From Ctena decussata (Eukaryota > Mollusca > Bivalvia > Lucinida > Lucinidae), in contig OZ022506.1 of the NCBI GenBank assembly GCA_963989385.1, forward strand, positions 8,888,841-8,952,840: a DNA stretch of 64,000 nt. Reading direction: 5' to 3'. The position numbers were made by a program, and so were the translations under genes. The first letter of the stretch is position 1. Every line of letters starts with the position of its first letter. The notes under the pieces were generated by a model. The model ran no database searches. It saw only the letters and a list, made by a program, of their open reading frames with translations, and was not told the origin of the DNA. Positions 32,579 through 44,625 of the stretch are shown here, piece by piece.

Positions 32579-33488
32579 TACGAGGGGCTTTCGGAAAGTT
32601 TTGCAAGTGACGTAATTTCTTGGTAACTACCCTAAAGACAGAAATTGTGATAGCAAAAACAAATAAAGCAAGGATATGCCTAGACAAATCTGCAAGCACG
32701 GTGTATGTTTTTCAAAATCCGGACTTTTAACTTCTTTGAAAGAGCTATAAACTAAAGGCACTGTAGAATTTTACTTCAGTAGGCCGTAATTCATATATGA
32801 GCAGTCTTTGATTTTTTATATTGCTACTTAAAGACAATGTCCAAGCAATGTTATCCTGTAAATATCGCGAAAGTCATACTTAATCTGCGTTCAATACTGT
32901 CCCGTGAACATGAATAATCCGTACTTTATGTAGTAGCAAATTCTCCCTTTCCATTATAGTTTTAATGATTTGGTAATGAAAACAAGCGTGTTAGCATTCA
33001 AACACTTATCAGCAAGAGCATTTACATGAGTCAATGAAAACCTGTCAGGAAATTCAAATTAATGCGAAAAATAAACCCTCTTCATTCTTTCAAGAAAGAC
33101 GTTGACGTCGATTTCAGTAACGTCCTAAGACATGCGTACTGATTTGCAAGAAAGAAATCGCTAACAGTTGCCATTCTTCAAACTTTTATATGGATATTAT
33201 AGGCAACGATGGACAAGTAGTTGACACAGATTAATTAAGTATTTACAACCATGTTTGACTTGAATATCGAACACTGAAAAGATTTTACATATGAAATTAG
33301 CTCAGTGGTATGACTGGGGCTTAATAAAATGCGTTGTAAGTTAATAAAGAAAAGAGTTTGTGTATAGTGTTTTGTATCATTGTAAAGACAAACTGTAGTG
33401 CTTTCAGTATATGCATGACAGTTGTAACCAGCATGCCCGTAAACAAAGTTATGCGGCTATTTTCAATATTTTTCGAACGTCCCTCGTA
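32579..33488. mobile_element. TIR element, Tc1/mariner-like ends
   Basis: The left end TA-cgaggggctttcggaaagtt and the reverse complement of the right end, TA-cgagggacgttcgaaaaa, are matching inverted repeats with TA on both outer edges. Length ~910 bp with no transposase frame, so a non-autonomous or decayed copy. The cgaggg..ttc terminal style recalls mariner-group elements. Confidence 0.65.
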
Positions 33489-34684
33489 GGTTTACGAACA
33501 CACAAGAACACCCGCATTTTCGTGCAGGAGTTCAGTTATTCAGCTGTTTTAGCGATGGCTGCTGGAATAGCTGCCTGTGTAAGATTCCAGCTGAAGACGA
33601 TATCCTTTTTCAACAACAAACGGGGGTCCTTTGTAGAATTCAACTCATTTCAGAAACGCATTTAATAGTAAATAGAGTTCTTTAGTACACACTTATTATT
33701 ATCACCCTTGCATCGGCTCGATTTTAATGAAATGCTGCTAGAAGTATCGTAAACGCTAAGTCATGCACCGATTCAGTTCAACAGAAGCTCTTACAGGTTA
33801 AGCTTAAAAAAAGCTTGATTGGTTATCATATGATAAAGATGGCGGGAAAACAGTTTGTAAAGTAAACTGGCTTTTAATTTGCCGACAAACTGCCTACTGG
33901 TTCGGCTCTGAAAGCGACCCCTTTAGGCTAGTAACTAAATTATTTAGCGAAACCAGGCACCAGAGACTCAGTTGTCATGCAGGCAATGCCTTTTTTGTCT
34001 AGTTACAGCTGGAAACGTCTTCTCCTTGAGCTATGCTGCCAATTGACAGCCTTGTCAGATATGCTATTCTGTCTTGGGACTCGTTTTGCATTTTGCAGGA
34101 CAAGTTCGCTGCCACTAGCTGATATAGTGTAAGGTGACAGCCCATACTATGAGAGCTATACTGCCTAGCTACAATTTTTGTTTGTCCAATTACACTGCCT
34201 CGCGACTGCTTTTGTTCACTGGCCCACATAGTACGGCAGTTTTTAAAAAGATACGTTTACTCTCTGGTGATAGCTCTTGATCAATCAGCTTTACTCTGTC
34301 ACATTGCTTTATAAGTGACCTGCTCTGCTGGTAATAGCTTTTGAAAGGTGAGATTTTTAACAGTGTCTGGTACAGCAATTTAAATGAGACCTGTTCATGC
34401 TTTATTTTGTCTTCGGTGACCTGTTATCTAATTTATTTTTAAGGTGAGCTACATAGCTTATGCATGTTGAACCATGCTATTTAGTGGCAAGTGTCAGTGT
34501 TTTTCACTGAGAACTTCTTATCAGGTCATTGATTGCATTTACAGAGTCACGGTGCCAATGACAAGCTTAAAAATTTGAAAGCGATGCATATAATGCAGCT
34601 ATAACGACATGCGCAGTCAATGGCAGGCCCTGAAGGAAGAGCAAGTTTCGGGAGAAAGTAGGACTAAACCGTTTGCAAATTTAA
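33489..34684. other. Gene-free 1.2 kb stretch
   Basis: No gene. A ttattatcacccttgcatc stretch at about 33697 resembles the SINE tail at 27900. Confidence 0.45.
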
Positions 34685-35316
34685 AGAGTAACTACACTTC
34701 AAGAACTGACTGAATCAGATCCCAAACCCTATTTCCAACATCAAAGGGAAAGATAGACAAAGACATCCCAACAAACAATAAATTACAAGTGATAAGCCGA
34801 GTCGGCAGCTCTTTCCCAAACAGGTGGCAACTCAGCTATATCTATTGAACTAAATAATTTAGACCAAAAGAAGGGTTACAACAGACTAAGCAAACTATAC
34901 GAAAAACAATTAACAACTATTTTTACCTATTTTCTATTTTTATTATAGAAGGTTTAAAATGAGAACACAATAAATTAAACAGCACCAAACATATAACAAA
35001 TGCAACCGCAACGAAAGTACCGCCTTGGGACTGTCAGTAATAACTACTGGGGGGTTTAAACCGGTTTTACTGGGCCCAAACCTTCACCCTCGCCCTCCGC
35101 CGCGGTACACACAATTAGTTGGTAGTTCGGCTTGTATGGAGGTCAACTAACTCATCAGAGAGTCATCACGGTCAACAATTAAAATAAAGAAAAGACCGTG
35201 ATGAAGCAAGGATGAGGACTCGACAGCCAAAATGTGTTGAGACACCTGGGGATCCCTGGGGCGTCAGCAACACCACTGGAACACTGGAGCAAAAGAAGAC
35301 AACCAGTTGAACCCGG

Positions 35317-35330
35317 GGGGGGGGGGGGGC
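35317..35330 (+). repeat. Poly-G run in PLE 3' region
   Basis: A G homopolymer inside the PLE 3' untranslated region; the equivalent copy at 63797 has a poly-C run at a different place. Confidence 0.7.
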
Positions 35331-35581
35331 AAGAAACAGACAAACATCCGCCCCACACCAACTAATATATAGCTTTATGTAGGGGCTATCATAGAGTCTG
35401 AACCTTGATCCACCGGCGTGTAATTAAAGTGGACAGACAACAAAGTTGTCAACCGTGATTGGGTTAACCACTTAGCATGCAGACTGTCGCATTACATCTA
35501 TGTTATAGCCAATGCATATAGATCGCATGATAATTTTCTGAAATTGATCAGGAAATTCTGTTTATCTACGATTTTGCGTAA

Positions 35582-36073
35582 TTAATTTACTAAGTCACCA
35601 TAAAATTCAGGTTCCGATAGGCCTTGTTGCAAAAGTGGCCTTAACCCTGTATTATATTTAGAAACCAATTCAAAGTTTCTACGATAAAATTTAGAAAAAG
35701 CTTTCCGAAGTTTATGATACCAATACCCCTGCTGTAAAAGCTTGGCAGTCAAACTTTTATTACAAGCATTGAAATCAGCCAAATGACTAGACACCCTAGC
35801 GAAGCGAATAAGCTGAGATATGTAAACACCATAAGAAGTGGTGCGGGGAACATCACCATCCAAAACCGGAAAATTAACAGTGTGGAAATCAAAATCATCG
35901 CGTTTGTCATAAAAGTTAGATGAAACAAATCCGTCTAAAATTGATAAATGTAAATCCAAAAATGGGGTCTCGGTATCAGAAGTATTTGCTTCATTTAACT
36001 GCAATTCAGCAGGATAAATTTGACTAACCATTCCTTCAAAATAAGGATTGTCAATATTTAAAAGCTCGTCCAA
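35582..36073 (-). pseudogene. PLE reverse transcriptase C-terminal fragment
   Basis: The frame starts within the RT catalytic motif, read as YLDELLNID where the better copy has YLDDLLNID, so the second catalytic aspartate codon is changed to glutamate. It continues through FLDLHLSI, FYDKRDDFDF, DGDVPRTTSYGVYISQLIRF and GLSEPEFYGDLV to a stop. The absence of the upstream fingers and palm, plus the D-to-E change, make this non-functional. Confidence 0.8.
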
Positions 36074-36082
36074 GTATCTTCA

Positions 36083-37383
36083 AGTATGCAAAACGGCGTA
36101 CTTCCGTGTACCACTTTGCCTACCTAAAATGGCTATCCCAGTGGGTATTACAAAATATAAAAAAAATAATAATAATACAAAAAAAACCCTAAACGTTAGG
36201 ACTTTCTTCCGCAGCAGTGGAATCGAAATTAAAAAAAATAATAAATAAATAAAAAAAAACAACTGGTGAAACATACGAAATGTAAAAGAAGATAGCAGGA
36301 TAGACAATTACAAACGCATTCCAGACACCGAAAGAAGAATAAAGGTGGCTCTGATAATCCTATGTGCCACTGCAGTGATTATATTTCGTACTGAGATAGG
36401 GAACCTCGGCACGAGCCGAATAATTGTATATACCTTAAACAATATCGAAACCTAGGGAAAAGACTGGGATCCTTAAAATCGATTAAAAACCCAGTTTAAA
36501 CAGCGCTTAGATGCTGGTTCTGAATTTATATATTCACACGGGAAATTCCACATACTACACAGTGACATTGCTATTCCAAGGAGGTATACCCTTTGACTTA
36601 ACTTGTCTGACCAGGAGTATGGTTCATGTTATGTCAAGTCATATTATGTATTAAAATGATAATAATTGATTCAAAACAGTCTGAATCGATGTGCACGGTC
36701 AAAGGTTACTGATAACTAAAGTTGCGTCTGCATCTTTGCTAACATATAGATATAATAGATTTCACACTTTGCTTTCTGTTTTGCTTTAATCTGTTTTGTT
36801 GGTATGTGTGACCTGATTTTGAAAGCTGCCAGTTTCTTTTCTAGTTCCTTTCCATTTACTCCTGGTCTATTCTGTTTTCTATCATGCCTTATGACATTCC
36901 CGTTTCATTTTGTGACTAGATGCATTACTCCATTTTATTGATATGCCACGCCCTTTCGAGGAACGAAGGAACTGAGATAGTTTTGTTATCACAACCAAAG
37001 AGGATTGCGGGTGATAGTTTTTCCCACGCAACTGAGAACGCCAGCACCTGAGATGGGTTCACCTCACACCATTGAGGTATGAGCCGTTCCATATTAAGTC
37101 ATCTACGGCACGATATGATTTGAAATTACGAACAGATTTGTTTCTGCTATGGCTTTATGGTCCAATCGCCAAATACTTTATTTGTTTATGTCAACTTATC
37201 GCCCTGAGGTTTGCCATGCTAGTAGTACGATTATTTTGCTTGGGACGGATGGAGCTTAATGCATTGCATCTTTGTTTTGTAATTTCGTTACATATATATT
37301 TTATGCATCGATCTTTGTTTACCCTTCCGCTCTGGAGTAGATCTTGGATATCGTTTCCTTTCGTCGACTGCACTACAAATTGT
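36083..37383. other. Gene-free 1.3 kb stretch
   Basis: A-rich simple sequence at 36160-36260 then no recognisable feature. A 108-codon plus frame at 37072-37398 has no domain I recognise. Confidence 0.45.
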
Positions 37384-37675
37384 AGACCTTTAAAGTAAAA
37401 CGTTTTCCGTAGCCTTTGGGCCTCAGGAAAGAGGAGGTTAGCGGCCCACCGTATCGTGTGTGCTGCATAGGAATAGCAGAGCCCATCCATCTCCTTTCTC
37501 TGCGTTATCCTGTCCTGATCTGGAAAAAAAAGAAACTCTCGATTTACTGTTGCGTTGATTGAGATAATTTTCCAGTCTCAGGATGGTCGAACGGCGATTC
37601 GAGCTCATTATCTCCTGAACCATTTCCAAGCGTCCGTAACCACTCGACTACACTCCCCTCTTACCGAATGTCTCG
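37384..37675 (-). mobile_element. tRNA-derived SINE, reverse strand
   Basis: On the minus strand it begins with an A-box-like tagtcgagtggttacgg and a B-box-like gagctcgaatcgcc, then shares with the 48908 SINE the blocks gactggaaaa, gaaaggagatggatgggctc, gatacggtgggccgctaacc and a ggctacggaaaac end followed by an A/T-rich tail. The shared body beyond the tRNA part shows a single SINE family. Confidence 0.75.
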
Positions 37676-38084
37676 AACCACTAGATAAGGCGTAGATAAC
37701 GAGTGTTACATAAAACTGGAACCTGACTCCTCTAGTTTGTATTCATGAAAGCCTATGATTCATATTCTTCTTTTCAAAAGGCTTGCTACGCTCTAAAATT
37801 TCGACCAAATTACTTGTCTAATCTGTTTGAAACCCAGACTAATATGTCCATGTTCAGACAATCAAACATATAAAGCAAAGACGAGTCTGATTAATTTGTC
37901 TACAGGGAAAATCTTCTTATAATTTGAGATATGTTATCTCTGCTTACAAATAAAATGATTAAACATTCATCCCTAGACTCCAAAACAGCCCTCCCATTTA
38001 TGAAAATATCACTTCAAGCATTACACTATACTTTGACATTAAAATGAGCGCAGTTGCCAAGGGGTTTAAAATAAAACTGCCCTT
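37676..38084. other. Gene-free stretch
   Basis: No supported gene or repeat. Confidence 0.45.
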
Positions 38085-38156
38085 CTCTTCTTTCCCTTTA
38101 GGTTAAAGGGTGGGATGTGGGATTTGATTGTGTTAGTTCCTGATCATTGTCTTTTA
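38085..38156 (+). mobile_element. Solo PLE tail
   Basis: The run cttctttccctttaggtta then gtgggatttgattgtgttag and cctgatcattgtcttt parallels the end of the PLE copy at 56440-56522. Only the last ~70 bp of the element are present. Confidence 0.6.
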
Positions 38157-38828
38157 GGGTCGAGTCGGGTAATTTCGGACAGCGGGTAAACTCGGGACAT
38201 ACCATTGCAAACAGAGAAAAGCCAGAAGAGACGGCTCATCATGATGTAAGGACTTTCACGTCCTGGTCAGTTAATTTTGTTTTAATTCCAAACAACTGAC
38301 ATATGAACGAAACAATGTCACTCTCCGAATTTACGTGTTGTCCGAATATACCTGACTTGACCCGATTTCGTAAAAGAATGCAGTGTTTATAAAAGCCGAA
38401 GTTCTTTCTTTGTTTCGCACTTGTGATATGTTATTGGGCATTGGTAAAATTGAACAGACATTAACTTTCTGAAGAGAGTTTTCTCTTTGGAAAATGTTTC
38501 TCTCGTCATTTGCCAGTTATGTAATAAAGTGTATGCATTTTACGCGACCCGCTGGTGTCAAATGATATAGTTAAGCAGACGTTCATAATGCATGTTTTGT
38601 TTTTAAAGTTGGCACAATTTATAGTCTATGGTGGCTTTCACATTATTGTTGCAGAACGAACAAAAAGGTTCTGTTTGGGCTCGCTATTTTTCTGTAGATT
38701 CTTTGAACTCAGGCAAGTTCTGCTCTTGCGACCGATAACATGCTTAAATATTTCAAAGCCTCCCGATCAATATTTATAGACATTTCAATGTATCTGAATT
38801 CGAAATCAGTTGAATTCATTATCTATTT
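38157..38828. other. Gene-free stretch
   Basis: No supported gene; short frames only. Confidence 0.45.
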
Positions 38829-38930
38829 TGGGGCACATGTCTGTGTATCTAAGATATACCGGAGTTGTCCATGTTTAAATAACTTACGAGTTCGGACTTA
38901 TGATTATGGTACTTTGACCACTTTCATTGA
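38829..38930 (+). repeat. ~100 bp dispersed repeat, copy 1
   Basis: Shares with 55191-55291 the blocks catgtctgtgtatctaa, ttgtccatgtttaaat and cttacgagttcggacttatg at high identity. No coding content or known family. Confidence 0.65.
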
Positions 38931-38998
38931 ATTCATTGTGTGATGGAGCCGCGTTGATTTTAAACAATTTATCAGTTACTTTACACCGTTAAAAATCA

Positions 38999-40078
38999 GA
39001 TATATGGAATCAGACAGTACTGCAGTGCACCTTATCTGTTGCATTTAGTTGAAAACATCTTAAGTGATGTAGAGTTCCATTTTGGGTGTTTTCTGAAATG
39101 CTTACATAAAACTCAACGTCATGTTATATAAAAGTGCAACGTATACTCGTCGCACTTGTTTCTGTGAATATCATTAGAGTGTTATTAAATATTTTGCTGT
39201 AATAATGTCAGTCATATTTAACCCTGTTGTTGTTTGCTTGTGCTCCCGGATCTAATCTCTCTTTTCTATCACATTTTCCCCATACTTTAAATTAAACTTG
39301 TACGCTGCGCCTCTACAGAAACACCGTTTTGATTCTGACCTCGTCTCAATTTTGTCTTTGTTGGACGTCTTCAAGCTACGTATATCTGTGCCACGATTTG
39401 TAAGTAAATGAAATAATGTGTTGAACCCAGCATTATTGTTGTAATATTTACACTTGCCACTGACTTCCCTTAGGTAAACCTTTTAGGGCAACTAGCCTCA
39501 TACAACTACGTGGGAGGTTCTATCAGGTGACGTTGTCATCAAGCTACGTCTTAGATAAACGAACGTCTTAATTGGTCCATGTAAAGTTCGACTGACGCCA
39601 CGTCATGGCGACGGCTATATGACGTAATGACCGAACACGTCATTACTAGCTTTTCTTCGACACATATTTTGCATATTCTACGAAAACAGCACCGAAAGGA
39701 TCCTAAAAATAAACTAGAACTGTCAGATAATCTTATTGTACCCCCGCTTAAGCACTTTGAGTATATATAGCCTGTATGAAGAAAACAAACATACCACAAA
39801 ACAACAAAGCATTGTCAACTCCAATAGTAAGTATGAACCTTCTACCTTGAAAAGTTGCTGAGAAATCTGTAAAGGGAGAAAACAAAAAAAGAGTGAACAA
39901 GTAATGGAAAGAACAACAAGACCGGTTCTCTATCGCACAATACAATAAGTCGTTGACAATCTGTATAACAAATATAAACTTAAAAAATTCTATCTAAAAC
40001 CAATGTGGAGATACCTTTGACAAAACCGTACGGATATAAAGAAAAAATGAGAAAGTAAAGGGAAGTACATGAGAAGAA
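38999..40078 (+). repeat. 1.09 kb tandem array, unit 1
   Basis: First complete unit, beginning agatatatggaatcagacag. Landmarks in order are ttatataaaagtgcaacg, an attgg box near 39571, a cluster of CRE-like sites (gacgccacgtca, tgacgtaatg, cacgtcatta) at 39590-39650, a TATA-like gtatatatag at 39761, and two gagaaagtaaa tracts. No long open frame. Confidence 0.85.
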
Positions 40079-41171
40079 CATATACAAGGCCAGACAGCAC
40101 TACAGTGCACCTTAGCTGTTGCATTTAGGTGAAACATCATAACTGATATAGAGTTTTATTTTGGGTGTTTTCTGAAATGCTTACATAAAACTCAATGTCA
40201 TGTTATATAAAAGTGCAACGTAAACTCGTCGCACTTGTTTCTGTGAATATCATTAGAGCATTAGAGTGTTATTAAATATTTTGCTGTAATAATGTCAGTC
40301 ATATTTAACCCTGTTGTTGTTTGCTTGTGCTTCCTGAGCTAATCTCTTTATTCTTTCACATTTTCCTCATACTTTAGATTAAACTGGTACGCTGCGCCCC
40401 AACAGAAACACCGTTTTGATCCTGACCTCGTCTCGATTTTGTCTTTGATGGGCCAGTTTTCAAGCTACGTATATCTGTGCCACGATTTGCAAGCCTATGA
40501 AATAATGTGTTGAACCCAGCATAATTGTTGTAATATTTACACTTGCCACTGACTTGCCTTAGGTAAACTCTTTAGAGCAAACAACTTCATACACCTACGA
40601 GCGACGATCGATCAGGTGACCTTGACATCAAGCCACATCTAAGATGAACGAACGTCTTAATTGGTCGCTGTAATGTTCGACTGACGCCACGTCATTGCGA
40701 CGGCTGTTGGACGTTATGGCCGAACACGTCATTACTAGCTTTTCTTCGACACATATTTTGCATATTCTACACTAAATTGCCACGAAAACGGCACCGAAAT
40801 GATCCTAAAAATAAACTAGAACTGTCAGAAAATCTTACTGTACCCCCGCATAAGGGCTTTCAGTATATAAAGCATGTATGAAGAAAACTAACATACCACA
40901 AAACAACAAAGCATTGTCAACTCATGTACTAAGTATGAACCTTCTACCTTGAGAAGTTGCTGGGAAATCTGTAAAGGGAGAAAAAAAGTGAACAAGTAAT
41001 GGAAAGAACAACAAGACCGGTTCTCTATCGCACAATACAATAAGTCGTTGACAACCTGTATAACATATATAATCCTAAAATCTTATCTTTAACATTTGTG
41101 GAGATACCTTTGACAAAACCGTACGGAGAGAAAGAAAAATGAGAAAGTAAAGTGAAGTCCATGTGAAGAAC
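40079..41171 (+). repeat. 1.09 kb tandem array, unit 2
   Basis: Aligns to unit 1 end to end with scattered substitutions; the TATA-like element reads tatataaag at about 40864. The unit begins with atatacaaggccagacagc, a diverged start. Confidence 0.85.
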
Positions 41172-42250
41172 AGATATATGGAATTAGACAGCACTACAGT
41201 GCACCTTTGCTGTTGCATTTAGGTGAAACATCTTAACTGATGTAGAGTTCCATTTTGGGTGTTATCAGAAATGCTTACATAAAATCAATGTCATGTGATA
41301 AAAGTGCAACGTATTCTCGTCGCACTTGTTTCAGTGAATACCATTAGAATGTTATTAAATATTTTGCTGTAAAAATTTCAGTCCTATTTAACCCTGTTAT
41401 TGTTTGATTGTGCTCCCGGATCTAATCTCTCTTTTCTATCACATTTCCCCATACTTTGAATTAAACTGGTACGCTGCGTCGCAACAGAAACACCGTTTTG
41501 ATCCTGACCTCGTCTCGAATTTGTCTTTGTTGGACAAGTCTTCAAGCTACGTATATCTGTGCCACGATTTGCAAGTCTATGAAATAATATGTTGAACCCA
41601 GCATTATTGTTGTAATATTTACACTTGCCACTGACTTCCCTTAGGTAAACTCTATAGAGCAAACAGCTTCATACACCTACGAGCGACGAGCGATCAGCTG
41701 ACGTTGTCATCAAGCCACGTCTAAGATGAACGAACGTCTTAATTGGTCCATGTAATGTTCGACTGACGCCACGTCATTGCAACGGCTGTTGGGCGTAATG
41801 GCCGAACACGTCATTACTAGCTTTTCTTCGACCCATATTTTGCTTATTCTACACTAAATTGCCACGAAAACGGCACCGAAATGATCCTAAATATAAACTA
41901 GAACTGTGAGAAAATCTTACTGTACCCCCGCATAAGCGCTTTCAGTCTGTAAAGCCTGTATGAAGAAAACAAATATACCACAAAAAAACAATGCATTGAC
42001 AACTCATATACTAAGTATGAACCTTCTACCTTGAAAGGTTGCTGAGAAATCTGTAAAGGGAAAAAAAGTTAACAAGTAATAGAAGGAACAACAAGACCGG
42101 TTCTCTATCGCACAATACAATAAGTCATTGACAACCTGTATAACAAATATAAGCCTAAAATTTTATATTAAACATTTGTGGAGATACCTTAGACAAAACC
42201 GTACGGAGAGAAAGAAAAATGAGAAAGTAAAGGGAGTACATGAGAAGAAC
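41172..42250 (+). repeat. 1.09 kb tandem array, unit 3
   Basis: Same landmarks as unit 1, but the TATA-like box is lost (cagtctgtaaagcctg near 41944). Contains the 92-codon minus-strand frame at 41384-41662 that recurs in units 4 and 6. Confidence 0.85.
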
Positions 42251-43336
42251 AGATATATGAAATTAGACAGCACTACAGTGCGCCTTAGCAGTTGCATTTA
42301 GGTGAAACATCTGAACTGATGTAGAGTTCCATTTTGGGTGTTTTTAGAAATGCTTACATAAAAATCAATGTCAGGTGATAAAAGTGCAACGTATACTCGT
42401 CGCACTTGTTTCAGTGAATATCATTAGAATGTTGTTAAATATTTTGCTGTAATAATGTCAGTCATATTTAACCCTGTTGTTGTTTGCTTGTCCTCCCTGA
42501 TCTAATCTCTTTTGTCTATCACATTTTCCCCGTACTTTGAAGTAACTGGTACCCTGCCTACCTACAGAATCTGCGTTTTGATCCTGACCTCGTCTCGATT
42601 TTGTCTTTGTTGGGCAAGTCTTCAAGCTACGTATATCTGTGCCACGATTTGCAAGTCTATGAAATAATGTGTTGAACCCAGCATTATTGTTGTAATATTT
42701 ACACTTGCCACTGAAGTCCCTTAGGTAAACACTTTGGAGCAAATAGCGGCATACACCTATGAGCGACGTTCGATCAGGTGACGTTGGCATTAAGCCACGT
42801 CTAGGATGAACGAACGTCTTAATTGGTCCATATAATGTTCGACTGACGCCACGTCATTGCAACGGCTGTATGACGTAATGGCCGAACACATCATTACTAT
42901 CTTTTCTTCGACCCATGTTTTGCATGTTCTACCTTAAATTGCCACGAAAACAGCACCGAAAGGATCCTAAAAATAAACTAGAACTGTAAGAAAATCTTAC
43001 TTTACCCCCGCATAAGCGCTTTCAGTATATAAAGCCTGTATGAAGAAAACAAACATACCACAAAATAACAAAGCATTGTCAACTCATATACTAAGTATGG
43101 ACTTTCTACCTTGAAACGTTGCTGAGAAATCTGTAAAGGGAGAGAAAAAAAGAGTGAACAAGTAATGGAAAGAACAACAAGACCGGTTCTCTATCGCACA
43201 ATACAATAAGTCGATGACAAACTGTATAACAAATATAAACTTCTATCTTAAGCATTTGTGGAGATACCTTTGACAAAACTGAATCGAGAGAAAGAGAAAA
43301 ACAATAAGAAAGTAAAAGAAAGTACATGAGAAGAAC
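42251..43336 (+). repeat. 1.09 kb tandem array, unit 4
   Basis: Complete unit with the TATA-like tatataaag at about 43026 and a conserved minus-strand frame at 42458-42790. Confidence 0.85.
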
Positions 43337-43813
43337 AGATATATGGAATTAGACAGCACTACAGTGCACCTTAGCTGTTGCATTAAGGTGAAACATCTTA
43401 ACTGATGAAGAGTTGCATTTTGGGTGTTATCAGAAATGCTTATATAAAATCAATGTCATGTGATAAAAGTGCAACGTATACTCGTCGCACTTGTTTCAGT
43501 GAATATCATTAGAATGTTATTAAATATTTTGCTGTATTAATGTCAGCCATATTTAACCCTGTTGTTGTTTGTTTGTGCTCCCTGATCTAATCTCTCTTTT
43601 TCTATCACATTTTCTCCATACTTTAAATTAAACTGGTACGCTGCGTCGCAACAGAAATACCGTTTTGATCCTGACCTCGTCTCGATTTTGTCCTTCATGG
43701 GCAAGTTTTCAAGCTACGTATATCTGTGCCACGATTTGCAAGTCTATGAAATAATGTATTGAACCCAGCATTATTGTTGTAATATTTACACTTGCCACTG
43801 ACTTCCCCTAGGT
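43337..43813 (+). repeat. 1.09 kb tandem array, unit 5 left part
   Basis: The first 477 bp of a unit, cut off at aggtaaa by the PLE insertion. It joins to the right part at 46367 to make a 1086 bp unit. Confidence 0.85.
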
Positions 43814-43815
43814 AA

Positions 43816-44238
43816 AAGTAAAAAGTATGCAAAGACCAGGAACTGAAACAATCAAAATCCAAATCCAGCCCTCAAACCATAGTTGGAAACAACTAAGATT
43901 ACAAATAATCAAGATACAGAGAACATATGGCCAACCAAGTGAGCAGCTTGTTCCCGAAAGGTGGCCACTCAGCAACCCAAACCGAACCAAATATAATAAG
44001 AACATACATAAGGTAAAACATCACAGAAAGTAAAAAGTATGCAAAGACCAGGAACTGAAACAATCAAAATCCAAATCCAGCCCTCAAACCATAGTTGGAA
44101 ACAACTAAGATTACAAATAATCAAGATACAGAGAACATATGGCCAACCGAGTGAGCAGCTTGTTTCCAAAAGGTGGGCACTCAGCAACCCAAACCGAACC
44201 AAAAATAATAAGAACATACATAAGGTAAAACATCACAG
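43816..44238 (-). repeat. Two tandem 212 bp PLE tail copies
   Basis: The copies start at 43816 and 44028 (aagtaaaaagtatgcaaag) and differ at few positions. The same tail occurs singly at 31839, 54915 and 63144. Confidence 0.85.
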
Positions 44239-44324
44239 AAACTCTGACACCAAAAACAGGCAACAGAGAACCACAACAGAACTACCGCCTTGGAACGGTC
44301 AGTAATGAATTACTGGGGGGCTTA
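44239..44324 (-). repeat. PLE terminal direct repeat, downstream copy
   Basis: 86 bp matching 46273-46358 with a single difference (t to g in gtaatgaatt). Together they bracket the truncated RT body like pseudo-LTRs. Confidence 0.85.
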
Positions 44325-44625
44325 AATCGATTTTACAGGCCCAACCTCACCCTCAGTTTCTGAAGTGGTACAAAACATTTAGTTGGTTGTTCGGTTCGCA
44401 TGATAACCCGCTAACTCGTCAATGAATCATCACGGTAAACACATAAATCAAATTTCAACACCATGAAGAAGCAAAGACGAGGACTCAACAGATACAACGG
44501 GCCGTCTGACAGGTGGAGATCCCTGTCCTGCCAAACGACCCCACTGGAAATCTGAAGCAAAAGAAGGTCACCAGTTGAGCCCCGGTGGACCAAGCAACAG
44601 ACAAAAAGGCTCCGGTCCCAACCAA

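Larger units (their letters stand above)
34685..36082 (-). mobile_element. 5'-truncated Penelope-like element
   Basis: On the minus strand the element runs from the catalytic region of the RT (36082) through the RT C-terminus (stop near 35582), a structured 3' untranslated region and a tail ending near 34685. The tail matches the plus-strand sequence at 60447-61000 and 63330-64000, defining one subfamily. Confidence 0.8.

Noticed and set aside
37072..37490. Overlapping 99-108 codon frames on both strands
   Set aside because: No domain recognised, opposite-strand overlap, and part of the minus frame lies in the SINE.
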